Of a stretch of DNA of 64,000 bases, positions 50,492-62,731 are shown in pieces; the stretch's first letter is position 1, and each line of letters opens with the position of its first letter. Under the pieces are notes generated by a model. It saw only the letters and a list, made by a program, of their open reading frames with translations, searched no databases and was not told the DNA's origin. The position numbers and the translations under genes were made by a program. Source of the stretch: JAGVSR01 sp031413815. Lineage in GTDB: Bacteria; Pseudomonadota; Alphaproteobacteria; Rhizobiales; Hyphomicrobiaceae. The DNA is taken from the NCBI GenBank assembly GCA_031413815.1, contig JANOFU010000058.1, positions 18,002 through 82,001 of the forward strand, given 5' to 3'.

Positions 50492-51931
50492 ATGACGACA
50501 CTGTCGAAGCGATCGCATTTGGCAGTCGTGGGACTGGCATTGTGCGCCATTCTAGTGGCGGCTGTGCCAGGCCAAGCCGAGACGCTCGACGAGACGCTGG
50601 CTGCAACTTACCAGTATAGTCCACGCATTGATGCTGAACGTGCGCGCCTGCGGGCGACGGATGAAGAGGTCGCGCGTGCCATGTCGGGTTACCGTCCGGT
50701 GATCACGGGTAACGCTGACATCAGCTCCCAATACACCAACACCCGGCCTGACACATTTGGCGAAGGTTCACTCAAGCCGCGCGGCTACGGGATCGACCTG
50801 ACACAGCCGATCTTCCGCGGTTTTCAGACGACCAACGCTGTGAACCAATCTGAGGCTGATGTGAGGACGGGGCGCGAAACACTGCGCAACGTCGAACAGT
50901 CCGTCCTCCTGGAGGCGGTGACGTCGTTTATGGATACGGTGCGCGATCAGGCGATCGTGCGGCTGCGCGAGAACAACGTCAAAGTTCTCGGTGAGGAATT
51001 GCAGGCCACGCAAGATCGGTTTTCGGTCGGCGAAGTGACGAAGACGGACGTCGCTCAATCGCAGGCGCGCCGCGCAGGCGCGGTTTCGGAGCTTGATCTG
51101 GCGCGCGCAAACCTCAAGACGAGCCGCGGCAACTATGAGCGGACGGTTGGCCGCCCGCCATCAAATCTCATTGAACCCACGCTCAAAGAGAGCGCATTGC
51201 CCAAGTCGATCGACGAGGCAACAAGTATCGGCACGCAAGAAAATCCGATTGTCGTCGCGGCTCTCTATCAGGAGCAGTCGGCGCGATTTGCCGTTGATCG
51301 CATTCGCGGCGAGCTGTTGCCGCAAATTCAGCTTGAGGCCAGTTATCAAGATCGCTTCGACAACTCCCGGCAGATTGAAGAAACGGAAGTCGGCTCCGTC
51401 ACAGGGCGCATGACTGTACCCATTTATGAAGGCGGTGAGGTCTACGCCCGTGTGCGCCAAGCCAAGCACATTCATGTCAGCCGGATCCAGGAAATCGAGC
51501 AGCAGCGCGTCGAAGTGAAGGCGCAGGTTGTCGCGGCTTGGTCGCAGTTGCTCGCGGCACGCGCGCAACTTGAAAGTGCACAGGCTCAGGTCACGGCCAA
51601 CCAGACCGCCCTGTCGGGCGTGCGCGAAGAAGAGCGCGTCGGTCAGCGCACGCTCATCGACGTTCTCAATGCGCAGCAGGAGTTTCTGGACTCGCAAGTG
51701 CAGCTGGTGACGACGCGGCGCAATTTGATTGTTGCGGCTTATACCCTGCAGTCGGCCATTGGCCGTTTAGACGCCCAGAGCCTTGGCGTTGCCAGCTTGG
51801 TCTATGACCCTGAACAGCATTATTTCGAAGTGCGCCGGAAGTGGTGGGGTTTGAGCATTACTTACGACGACGGCCGCCGCGAGTATCAGGACCTGTGGCC
51901 GGCCCGCGAACACCACGAACCGGCGAAGTGA
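50492..51931 (+). CDS. TolC-family outer-membrane efflux protein, second copy
   Basis: A 479-residue TolC paralogue of the preceding gene. Signal HLAVVGLALCAILVAAVPGQA is followed by TLDETLAATYQYSPRIDAERARLRATDEEVARAMSGYRP, IDLTQPIFRGFQTTNAVNQSEADVRTG and GQRTLIDVLNAQQEFLDSQVQLV, the same landmarks at matching positions. I use ATG 50492; TTG 50465 with its better ribosome-binding site is an alternative. The C-terminus lacks the Pro/Arg-rich tail of the first copy. It may serve a different inner-membrane pump. Confidence 0.9.
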   Translation: MTTLSKRSHLAVVGLALCAILVAAVPGQAETLDETLAATYQYSPRIDAERARLRATDEEVARAMSGYRPVITGNADISSQYTNTRPDTFGEGSLKPRGYGIDLTQPIFRGFQTTNAVNQSEADVRTGRETLRNVEQSVLLEAVTSFMDTVRDQAIVRLRENNVKVLGEELQATQDRFSVGEVTKTDVAQSQARRAGAVSELDLARANLKTSRGNYERTVGRPPSNLIEPTLKESALPKSIDEATSIGTQENPIVVAALYQEQSARFAVDRIRGELLPQIQLEASYQDRFDNSRQIEETEVGSVTGRMTVPIYEGGEVYARVRQAKHIHVSRIQEIEQQRVEVKAQVVAAWSQLLAARAQLESAQAQVTANQTALSGVREEERVGQRTLIDVLNAQQEFLDSQVQLVTTRRNLIVAAYTLQSAIGRLDAQSLGVASLVYDPEQHYFEVRRKWWGLSITYDDGRREYQDLWPAREHHEPAK

Positions 51932-52366
51932 TCCTGGGAATAATCACGGTTCTGACGCAATGTCTCGCCACCGCAATTCGCTCTGTCGAAAACGCTGGCA
52001 CCGGGAATTCACAATGATGCCGCCCCAGAATTATTCCAACGCATGAAACACTTGGCGTTTCGGTCAAGATGGTAAGGCCAGCGCGGCGCGTTCCGCGCGC
52101 CTGTCGTTGCCGATCAAATTTGCTTCGCTTTGCCACACATCCGCCGCGTGCTGCCCCTAGCGTCTTTCACGGAACGCCGGGGCCCCCTGATCACGATGCG
52201 CTGACATCGCTCGCGACGGGGTGCAGCGTTTTCCAAGACGAACCAGTGCGGATTGTCCCATTTGGGGGCACGTGCTTCCGGTTTACGCCGGAGGAGCAGT
52301 GTCGTATTTAATGTGTATCCCGCGTGGTGGGGTGCGTTTAGTTGCGTGCAGAGTAGAGGTGGCGTC
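51932..52366. other. Gap before the first popZ-like gene
   Basis: About 435 bp without a supported gene or repeat. It probably holds the promoter for the popZ-like pair; I could not pick out a clear -35/-10 set. Confidence 0.4.
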
Positions 52367-53446
52367 ATGGATCTGATGGAGAAGAACGGTCAGCCCAGTA
52401 TGGAAGAAATACTGGCGTCGATCCGCAGGATCATCGCGGAGGAACCGCAGGGATCCAATCCTGTCATTGATCTCAATGCGAGATCGGCGGTATCGCGCAC
52501 GGATCTTGCTCTTGACGAAGGGTCCGACTTCGAATTGCCGTCGATGTTCCGTCCGTCAACGCAGCCCGTCGCGGAAAAGCACACGCCCCTGTTCGGCCGG
52601 CTTACGGATGCCATCCGGGGCGCCTCAGCCACCGCTTCGAGTGATGGGAGAGCGAGCCGCTATCAAGATGCGGCACCTCCGGCCCCAGACGCCGCCTTTA
52701 CCAATGGCCACCCAGTGGATGAGCCACCGCGCACGCATCCTTCGCTCAGTTCATTGAAGTTGTCGCGTATCGAACCGATTGCACCAGACCGGGACGTGGC
52801 CGCGCCTCCGGTCAGGACCTATCAGGCATCTAGCCAACCCACAGGTCAGATGTCTGGAATGAACGGCAGCGCTGCACATTCTCATCATGAAGAGACAGCA
52901 ACCGGGCATACGGTCTTGGACCCGGTAAATTCCTCATCCGACACGCAGCCGCCTCGCAAGATGGCCGCGTTTATGGATACCCGCTTCTCCATGATGACGC
53001 CGGTTACGTCCGATGTTGCGGTGACGCCACAAGAACTGACGCACAACGTCGCCGTCTTGCGGCCGGCAGACCTCGGTGCCATCGTTCCTGGGCAGTTTGA
53101 GCCTTTGCATGCGGCGCAGTTCCACCACGGCGCGCCATCCGCACCTGAGCCTTTCGCGCACCCCTACCCCACTCCGGAGATGCCCTTTATTCCAGTTGTC
53201 GAGTATGCGCCGGTTCAGGCAGTGCAGGAAACGCTGCCGCCGGTCTACCCCAACATCACCGATATGCCGTTCACGAATGCCGCGCCGCCCGCGGTTCCGG
53301 CTGCCAAGTCTGAAAGTTTTGCGACCGGCACGATCGATGACACGACAGCGGATCTGCTGCGGCCCATGTTGCGCCAGTGGCTGGCGGACAACATGCCGAG
53401 GATGGTGGAGAAGGCGCTACACATCGAAGTCGCCGAAAGCGTGTAA
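52367..53446 (+). CDS. PopZ-like polar organising protein (DUF2497), first copy
   Basis: A 359-residue protein with PopZ layout: N-terminal helix QPSMEEILASIRRIIAEE (residues 9-26), a long Pro/Thr/Ser-rich disordered middle, and a C-terminal DDTTADLLRPMLRQWLADNMPRMVEKALHIEV (about residues 326-358) that would oligomerise. PopZ makes a membraneless matrix at cell poles that anchors chromosome origins and signalling proteins. The start ATG 52367 follows AGAGGT. A second copy follows, and both precede valS, as popZ does in Caulobacter. Confidence 0.85.
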   Translation: MDLMEKNGQPSMEEILASIRRIIAEEPQGSNPVIDLNARSAVSRTDLALDEGSDFELPSMFRPSTQPVAEKHTPLFGRLTDAIRGASATASSDGRASRYQDAAPPAPDAAFTNGHPVDEPPRTHPSLSSLKLSRIEPIAPDRDVAAPPVRTYQASSQPTGQMSGMNGSAAHSHHEETATGHTVLDPVNSSSDTQPPRKMAAFMDTRFSMMTPVTSDVAVTPQELTHNVAVLRPADLGAIVPGQFEPLHAAQFHHGAPSAPEPFAHPYPTPEMPFIPVVEYAPVQAVQETLPPVYPNITDMPFTNAAPPAVPAAKSESFATGTIDDTTADLLRPMLRQWLADNMPRMVEKALHIEVAESV

Positions 53447-53700
53447 ACGGGTAAGAAACTCAACGGCCACTAAAACTGCCGATATGATGCCGGTTTCAGC
53501 CAAATTCTGCTGTTAGACTATCGCAAGCTCGTGTGTCCGGCCAGAAACACTTAGCGTGACGCCCGGCATTGAATGCCGTCGGCGTGCGCGCTACGAAGCA
53601 ACCAGCTAAGGTTGGTCCGGACTGGAAGCGATGGCCGGACGACTGTGCGAGACGACGCGTGGTAATGACTGGATGACATGACGGGACGTAGGACGAACAG

Positions 53701-54780
53701 ATGAACAGAACGGACACCGCGGCCGAGCCGACCATGGAAGAAATCCTGGCCTCGATCCGAAAGATTATTGCCGATGAGCCTGGCCAAACCCGCAAGTCGC
53801 CCGATCCGCTCGCTGTTAATCCGCTGATCAAGCCGGCCGCGTCAGCGTCGAGTATTCAGGTGCCGTCCAGTCGCGATGCTGTATTTGGCGACGCTGTCAC
53901 CCCAGCAGCACCCGACCCAGTCTTTCGCAGCGAAGCGGCGAAGTCCGCGCCGATCGCAATCAAAGATGATTTGGCTGATTTGCTCGACGCGCCCACGGTT
54001 GCGGCGGCACCTGCCGCCGACCATTGGGCATCCTTAAAGTCTCTCCGCAGTGCGCCCGCGCCTGAGGCGCCCGCACCCGTGTCCGAACAGTCGGCACCGC
54101 CAGCCGCTGTCAAATCGGAACCCCCGGCTCCTGTCGCTGCAGCCTCAACGGGACCTCTCGCGCGCAAAAGCGGGTTTTGGCCGCCGTCGCCCACTGTGGC
54201 CGCGCCTGCGACTCACTCGTCAATCCCGGCAGCAACTTTTGCAACTCTGGCGGTATCGGCACCGGCCTCAGAGTCTGCGCCCGTGGTGACACCCACACCT
54301 GCCATTTCAGTTGCCTTGTCGGTTCCTTTGCCATCTTCAAAGCCGATGAGTTTTTCAGCGCCTGCTGTCGAAGCTGTTGTGGCGCCGGCGGCCGCCGCTG
54401 TCTCAGCCAAGACGAGCGTCACACTCTCCGGTACGCCCGCATCCGATGCGGCCGCCGCGCTAGATGCGCTTGCACTCGGCCTCGCGGCATTCGGTTCGGA
54501 GCAGAAAAAGCCGGCGACAGCGAAAGCGGCCACACCGCCTGCACCGGTACCGGCCGCCGTTGCCGCAATCGAGACCAAAGCCCCGGTGATCACTGTCGCG
54601 CCTGCTCCCGCGTCAAGTGCTGCCCCGGCTGTGCGGTCGCTGGAAGACGTCATCAGCGACATGATGCGGCCGATGCTGCAGCAGTGGTTGACCGACAATA
54701 TGCCCCGGATCGTCGAGAAAGCGTTGCGCGTCGAGGCGGCAAAGTCCGTGAAAACCAATGGAAATGGCTCCGGAGCTTGA
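53701..54780 (+). CDS. PopZ-like protein (DUF2497), second copy
   Basis: Also 359 residues, with AEPTMEEILASIRKIIADEPGQ at the N-terminus, an Ala/Pro-rich middle, and SLEDVISDMMRPMLQQWLTDNMPRIVEKALRVE at the C-terminus. The two ends match the first copy closely while the middle does not, as expected for paralogues whose linkers diverge fast. It lies 255 bp after the first copy and 94 bp before valS. The linker is less acidic than that of Caulobacter PopZ. Confidence 0.85.
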   Translation: MNRTDTAAEPTMEEILASIRKIIADEPGQTRKSPDPLAVNPLIKPAASASSIQVPSSRDAVFGDAVTPAAPDPVFRSEAAKSAPIAIKDDLADLLDAPTVAAAPAADHWASLKSLRSAPAPEAPAPVSEQSAPPAAVKSEPPAPVAAASTGPLARKSGFWPPSPTVAAPATHSSIPAATFATLAVSAPASESAPVVTPTPAISVALSVPLPSSKPMSFSAPAVEAVVAPAAAAVSAKTSVTLSGTPASDAAAALDALALGLAAFGSEQKKPATAKAATPPAPVPAAVAAIETKAPVITVAPAPASSAAPAVRSLEDVISDMMRPMLQQWLTDNMPRIVEKALRVEAAKSVKTNGNGSGA

Positions 54781-54874
54781 CCGGGCGAAGCCAAGCCGTC
54801 CGCAGCCGTTGACAGGCCGGGAACCGGGGTCGTACCACCGGTGACCCGTTCATTGCAGAAGCACCCTCGCACCC

Positions 54875-57637
<2,763 letters not shown>

Positions 57638-57694
57638 GTCCGTGGTGAAACGCTGAGGGTTTAGGCCACTTGATCGGGCTGCGAGGAACCGGAC

Positions 57695-58096
57695 GTGAGT
57701 GTGACCGGCCAGTGCACAGTTGTGATGCTGCCGGATGCCTTTGAGCCGGCGCTGCGGGCTGTTGGGGCGGAGCACTAATACGATAAGCATCCCTTCCATC
57801 CGATGTTGCATGGCGTGCAGCGGACAAACGGCCAGGTTCAGGCCTAGGCTTGGAACCGGTTTTGCTTTCAAGCGGGCGTCGCGCGTAACGATGTCGCGAT
57901 CCTGAGCCGTGCGCCCGATCTCGAGTTCCGCCGCGAATGGGTGCTGCGCGTGCCCGGCCATGACGGGTTCGGCGAAGACCCCGGCGGTATCCGGCGCTGG
58001 CTCCTGCTGTCCGATGGGTTGGGTCTTGATCGCGACGACGTCGTCGCCATGCGCGGCGTTCAACCGGGAGCGTATCATCTCACCGTGTTGGACTGA
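57695..58096 (+). pseudogene. Decayed pqqC (PQQ synthase) fragment
   Basis: Reading the frame from GTG 57695 to TGA 58094 gives a protein-like string broken by two stops, TAA at 57776 and TAG at 57845. It still follows PqqC: EPALRAVGAEH, stop, YDKHPFHPMLHG, GQVQA, stop, AWNRFCFQAGVARNDVAIL, then RREWVLRVPGHDG and GGIRRWLLLSDGLGLDRDDV. These match the conserved HPFHxLLH, QVRAWALNRYYYQ and IVDHDGD/GGIERWLxLAEGVG parts of PqqC. About the last 100 residues are missing. A working pqqC must be elsewhere if the xox system works. GC and codon use match the genome. Confidence 0.78.
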
Positions 58097-58106
58097 AGCG
58101 TGTCGC

Positions 58107-59627
58107 TTACGCCCCGCCCGGCCACGCTTCTCCGTCGCCATACGGGAACCAGCCCTGCTGCTCGCGAATTTCAGGATCGATCAGCACCATCTTGGTATGC
58201 CGGAATTGGTCGAGCCCTTCGATGCCGAGTTCGCGGCCATGCCCGGACAACTTGCGCCCGCCGAACGGGACAGCATCGTTGTCGAGCAACGGCACATTGA
58301 CCCACACCATGCCCGACTGGATCTCGTTCACCGCGCGCATGGCTTCCGACAAGTCCTTTGTGTAGATGTTGGCGCCGAGGCCAAAGCGGGAGCGGTTGGC
58401 CAGCTCAATCGCTTCGTCGAGGTTGCGGACGCGGACAACTGGCGCCACGGGCCCGAACGACTCGTCGTTGACGATTTCCATATCCGGCATCACACCCGAT
58501 AAAACTGTGGCGTCCGTGAACCAACCTTGATTGAGCCCCTTGGGCCGCCCGCCCCCACAGGCCACTTTTGCTCCTTGGCGAACCGCTGTGGCGAGGATCG
58601 CTTCGTAGCGGTCGCGTTCGCGAGCCGACACCATCGGGCCCATATCGACTTTGCCAAGACCGTTGCCGATCCGCAGGCTGCGAGCTTCTGTGACCAGTCG
58701 CTCGACGAAGGCGTCGTGCATGGCCTCGTGGACATAGATGCGTTCGGCCGACGTGCACACTTGACCGGCATTCAAGAAACTCGCAAACGCGACACCGCGG
58801 GCCGCGATCTCGATTGGCGCTGACGGCATGACGATGAACGGGTCGTTGCCGGACGCTTCGATGAGAACGGGTTTGAACGTCTTCGCGCACGTCTGTGCCA
58901 CCGATTGCGCCGTCTTGAGGCTGCCAGTGAACGCAACACCGGCGATGCGATCGTGCTCGACAAGCCGGCGGCCGGCATCGCCGCGACCCGTGATGCATTG
59001 AACAATGCCGGGTGGTAGCGGTGCAAACGCCTCCATCAGCAGCAATGTCGAAAGCGACGTCAAGTCCGATGGCTTGATGACGACGGCGTTACCGGCACCC
59101 ACGGCGGCAGCGACTTCCCAGAACAACAGGAGGTAGGGGTAGTTAAACGGCACAATCGCGGCGACCACGCCAAGCGGTTCTTTCATCGTGAGATGCAGTT
59201 GGCCTGGAGCAGACGGCCCGTGCACGCGGCCGCCTTCCTGGCGGCTGATCTCGGCGTAGTAGCTCATGGCGCTGGCGCACCAGCCGATCTCGTCCATCGC
59301 CTCTTTGTAGGTTTTGCCCTGTTCACGCGTCAGGGACTCGGCCAGCTCCGCGGTCATGCCCTTTGTGGCGCGGGTGACGTCGTGCATGATGTCGGCGCGT
59401 TCCGCCCCTGACAGCGCCCACCATTTTTTCTGCGCGGTGGCGGCCAGATCGATCGCGGCTTCAATCTCGCGTTCGGTGGTTTCCGCGATCTCCCCGATCA
59501 CCTCTTCTGTGGCGGGGTTTATGACCGGGTAGGCGGGCCCCTCGCTGACGGCATAGGCGCCATCAACGTAGATGCGGCGCGACAGAGAGCGGTGAGCGGC
59601 GATGATGTCCACGAGGCTTTTCCCCAT
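58107..59627 (-). CDS. Aldehyde dehydrogenase family protein
   Basis: A 506-residue NAD(P)-dependent enzyme. It has FNYPYLLLFWEVAAAVGAGNAVVIKPSD for cofactor binding, the general base in LIEASGNDPFIV, and the nucleophile in NAGQVCTSAERI, with FGGRKLSGHGRELGIEGLDQF near the end. I start at MGKSLVDII (59627); the longer frame to 59666 adds a non-conserved extension. The substrate is not clear; members of this group oxidise lactaldehyde, glycolaldehyde or similar. It lies just after the pqqC remnant on the other strand. Confidence 0.88.
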   Translation of the reverse strand: MGKSLVDIIAAHRSLSRRIYVDGAYAVSEGPAYPVINPATEEVIGEIAETTEREIEAAIDLAATAQKKWWALSGAERADIMHDVTRATKGMTAELAESLTREQGKTYKEAMDEIGWCASAMSYYAEISRQEGGRVHGPSAPGQLHLTMKEPLGVVAAIVPFNYPYLLLFWEVAAAVGAGNAVVIKPSDLTSLSTLLLMEAFAPLPPGIVQCITGRGDAGRRLVEHDRIAGVAFTGSLKTAQSVAQTCAKTFKPVLIEASGNDPFIVMPSAPIEIAARGVAFASFLNAGQVCTSAERIYVHEAMHDAFVERLVTEARSLRIGNGLGKVDMGPMVSARERDRYEAILATAVRQGAKVACGGGRPKGLNQGWFTDATVLSGVMPDMEIVNDESFGPVAPVVRVRNLDEAIELANRSRFGLGANIYTKDLSEAMRAVNEIQSGMVWVNVPLLDNDAVPFGGRKLSGHGRELGIEGLDQFRHTKMVLIDPEIREQQGWFPYGDGEAWPGGA

Positions 59628-59727
59628 TTCTACAATTGGCTGCGCAACCAGGATCCCGGCGATCATGTTTGCAACGGCAAATGGCAGATGTACAGGGGAG
59701 GGCGCGAGGTTGTGGGTCGCGCGTTAG

Positions 59728-60378
59728 TTACCGTTCAAACGGATCGCGTTTGGCATTGATAGCAGCTAATCTGCCGAGTGGGTTCTTGGTGGTGTGGATG
59801 TGCAGTTCCACGAGCTTCCAGCCGAAGCCGTGGAGCTGCAACAGCCCGGTGTACCGTCGCTCCGGATTGGATTTGTCTTCGACCTCGACTTCGAACTCGG
59901 TCGGCGAGTTGAACTCGGCATGTTTGACGCGGCTCCAGAACTTGAAGGCGCGTTCGGGCAGATTGGCCAGGGTCTTTTCAGGCTCAGGTTCGGCTGATGT
60001 GTAAAAGCGGTAGGTCTGGCGATACTTGAAGAGCTCTGGCAGGCCCTCCGGATTGGCGTAGGTCTCAATTAGCTTGTCGATGGTCGAGGTGCCGACATAA
60101 CGCTTGATGCGCTGCCACATGCCGGGCTTCTCCGCGGCGGCAACCATTGTGTCCGTGGCGAGGCCGGGATTGACCGGCAGATCAAGTGCGACGCGCGTCA
60201 TCGATGTGCGCAAGGTGGAGCGCACGCTGTCCCAGGCAATCGTGTGCTCGAGCATGGCGGCATCGCCGGTCTTGATGGCTTCGCGCAGCGTCCACACAGT
60301 CAGGAACGGCGAGGCGGCATAGGCCAGCAACGGCAATAGCCAAAGTCCGCTGCGCAATAGGAAATTCGACATTCGCAT
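59728..60378 (-). CDS. DUF2939 domain protein
   Basis: A 216-residue protein with one N-terminal membrane segment (LLRSGLWLLPLLAYAASPFLTVW) and the DUF2939 pattern: LREAIKTGDAAMLEHTIAWDSVRSTLRTSM followed by a beta-rich C-terminal part ending in LQLHGFGWKLVELHIHTT. It is probably anchored and periplasmic. Function unknown. It lies about 130 bp downstream of the M48 peptidase gene on the same strand. Start could also be 60372. Confidence 0.78.
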   Translation of the reverse strand: MRMSNFLLRSGLWLLPLLAYAASPFLTVWTLREAIKTGDAAMLEHTIAWDSVRSTLRTSMTRVALDLPVNPGLATDTMVAAAEKPGMWQRIKRYVGTSTIDKLIETYANPEGLPELFKYRQTYRFYTSAEPEPEKTLANLPERAFKFWSRVKHAEFNSPTEFEVEVEDKSNPERRYTGLLQLHGFGWKLVELHIHTTKNPLGRLAAINAKRDPFER

Positions 60379-60510
60379 CAAGCGGTCCCGATCGTGACCC
60401 AGGCCTTATCCTCGGATGTGGACATAGAAATGGGGCCAACATCTGGCTGCGGTCCGCCAAAGATCGCACCATTTGCCAAGTGTCAGGCACAACTGCCTTC
60501 CGGCAAAGGG

Positions 60511-61644
60511 CTAAATCTCGCGCTGTTTCGTGTCAGGCGCTACGGGCTTGTTACAAACATCGCGCAGAGCGTCCCAATCTTCCGCGCTCAGCGCGGGCGT
60601 TGCCGGATAGGGCGGTTGGGCCTCAATCATCTTGCGGCGTTCATTGGTCGGTGGATGGGAGCTGAAGACGCTGAAGTCCCGGGCCGGTTTGTCTGGTTCC
60701 GGCGCACGGCCCTTTTCGGATACGCGATCAAAGAATTCATCGAGCCCCTTGGGTGATATCGTGGCTTCCTTCAGGAGAGCCAGCGCAATCGCATCGGCTT
60801 CGCGCTCGGCCTCGCGCGAATAGGACAGCTGGGCCAGCAACAGGCCGATGTTGCCGATTGTGCCGCCCGCGCCGCCCATCATCAGTTCCAGGGCAGCCGT
60901 CAATCCGATGACGCGCACGAGATTTGTTTCGGGATGCATTTCGATGCCATGGCCCATTTCATGGGCCAGCACGCCGGCGATTTCGTCGGAACTCGTCGCC
61001 TTCGCGATGAGGCCGCGCGTCAGAACAATCTGCTCGCCCGGGGTCGCGAACGCGTTGACCAGATTCCAGTCGACGACAACCACATTGAACTTGGTTTTGC
61101 CGCCCGCAGCCTTGGAGAGCTTCGCCGTCAAACGATCCAGTGCGGCAACGCCCTTTGAAGCTTTGCAGACAGGGTGACCCGTGGTCATCGACTCGAGTGT
61201 TTGCTTGCCAAGAGCGATGCGCACCTTGTCTGGCAAGAGCCCGGCAATGGCGCGCGAGGGTGACAGGTTTGCGATCCACATGACAGCTGAGATCACGGCC
61301 ACGCCGGCGGCGACCCAGATAAAGGGCGTCGCGTGCCGCCAGCGCAGGGCGGAGGCGGACATCTGAGGCGCGGCCACCGCGAGCTTGCGGGCGAACCCGG
61401 CATCGGCAACAAACAAGGTCGCACCCGGCTGATGTTTGTAGGTCAGCAGCGCATCAATTGACTTCTGATTGAGCGGCTCGGCCGAAGACAGCGCCCCATA
61501 TGGCCAGATCAGCGGCTCATGGCGATCCAGCAGCTCAATCGCCACACCTCGATCCGTCAATCGGACCTTGGCGTCAAAGGAAGCGGCCGACTTCCCATCG
61601 CTGAAGCGCGCGAAGTAGAGTTGGGTCTGCGGATCAGAATGCAT
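60511..61644 (-). CDS. M48-family zinc metallopeptidase, membrane-bound
   Basis: A 377-residue protein with an N-terminal non-catalytic domain, one membrane segment (ATPFIWVAAGVAVISAVMWIANL, about residues 103-125) and a C-terminal M48 peptidase domain. The zinc motif HEMGH lies in IAGVLAHEMGHGIEMHPE and the third ligand in SREAEREADAIALALL. The C-terminus has FSSHPPTNERRKMIE, usual for M48 (Oma1/BepA/HtpX relatives). It overlaps the DUF898 gene by 11 bp at ATG 61644, so the two are translated together. Confidence 0.88.
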   Translation of the reverse strand: MHSDPQTQLYFARFSDGKSAASFDAKVRLTDRGVAIELLDRHEPLIWPYGALSSAEPLNQKSIDALLTYKHQPGATLFVADAGFARKLAVAAPQMSASALRWRHATPFIWVAAGVAVISAVMWIANLSPSRAIAGLLPDKVRIALGKQTLESMTTGHPVCKASKGVAALDRLTAKLSKAAGGKTKFNVVVVDWNLVNAFATPGEQIVLTRGLIAKATSSDEIAGVLAHEMGHGIEMHPETNLVRVIGLTAALELMMGGAGGTIGNIGLLLAQLSYSREAEREADAIALALLKEATISPKGLDEFFDRVSEKGRAPEPDKPARDFSVFSSHPPTNERRKMIEAQPPYPATPALSAEDWDALRDVCNKPVAPDTKQREI

Positions 61645-62731
61645 CGAAATCAAACGCCTGTGCCAATCCTTCGCCGCGGGTCATGCCTTGATCTGCGCCT
61701 TGCGATACGCTGGCCAACGGCACGGTGCCGTCGATTGCGATGTTCTCGACAAAGTAGCGGGCCGACCGCGCCATGACGACGGGAGCCAGCAATCCCACTG
61801 ATCCTACCATGATCAAAAAGTTCGTGACAGCAATCCAGATCAAGCCCCGCGCGGTGAGAGACCCACGAAAGTTGGCGCCTTCAAAGTGGGTGTGCCCGGC
61901 GAAGTAGTTGGTTTGGTGGGCGCGATACCAGGCGCTGACGATCGCGTAGAGCAGGTAGGCTAAAGCGAACGTGAACAGGACTGCGAGGGCGTTCAACAGC
62001 CTTCTGTTCTGCGTTTGCTCAAGCTCGGGGTTGATGACGTTGAGACCGATAATGCCGCCAAGAAGCACGAAGGCAAGTGCCGCGATCATTGCGATTGCGA
62101 TCCATGCAACGGCAAACCTTTTATAGAGCGGCTTGGCATCGGCCTGGAACGTGAAGGGGCGGTCGCCGAACCAGGTGTCATTGACCATCATGGATTGGAG
62201 TTTTGTCGAACGCCACGGGATGATCCAACCGAGCGTGAGCGGGATCAGAATGCCAGTCCAGAAGAATGTCCAGGCATAGGCCATGTCGCTGCCGGTAAGG
62301 CTGCCGCGGATGCCGCGCCAGACGGTGCGCGAGAGGCGGTAACGTTGAGCACGATAGAGAGCGATGCCCCAGAGAAATGCGAACACCAAGTAGATCGCGG
62401 CTTGGAAGAGCATCGACAGACCGGACTCAGGCCCGAACATGATCAGGACGCCGAGCGTGAGGAGGAACGCCGGAAAAAGAACCATCCCGAAGATCATCAG
62501 GAATCCGACGAACAGTTCTTTGCCGGTTCCCGTGTAGGTCAGCGGTTCGCCGTTGAGGCGCACGGCCGACCAAATGCGCTTGCGCACTTCCGTCTTGGCC
62601 CAAAACGAATAGAGGCCGAGGGTGCCGACCTTGAGCAGGAAGTTCACGAGCGAAAGCCCGATCAGTCCGATGGGATGAAGCCAGGTCAAATTGAGGGACG
62701 AGCGGCTAGACTCAGGTGTCGTCGCGTCCAT
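61634..62731 (-). CDS. DUF898 (YjgN-like) integral membrane protein
   Basis: A 365-residue multi-spanning membrane protein with about seven hydrophobic segments and the DUF898 repeats: LVNFLLKVGTLGLYSFWAKTEVRKRIWSAVRLNGEPLTYTGTGKEL and AYAWTFFWTGILIPLTLGWIIPWRSTKLQSMMVNDTWFGDRPF and YYFAGHTHFEGANF-like units. Start ATG 62731 follows GGGAG. The function of DUF898 is unknown. The coupling to an M48 peptidase is seen often and suggests shared envelope quality control. Confidence 0.85.
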   Translation of the reverse strand: MDATTPESSRSSLNLTWLHPIGLIGLSLVNFLLKVGTLGLYSFWAKTEVRKRIWSAVRLNGEPLTYTGTGKELFVGFLMIFGMVLFPAFLLTLGVLIMFGPESGLSMLFQAAIYLVFAFLWGIALYRAQRYRLSRTVWRGIRGSLTGSDMAYAWTFFWTGILIPLTLGWIIPWRSTKLQSMMVNDTWFGDRPFTFQADAKPLYKRFAVAWIAIAMIAALAFVLLGGIIGLNVINPELEQTQNRRLLNALAVLFTFALAYLLYAIVSAWYRAHQTNYFAGHTHFEGANFRGSLTARGLIWIAVTNFLIMVGSVGLLAPVVMARSARYFVENIAIDGTVPLASVSQGADQGMTRGEGLAQAFDFDAF

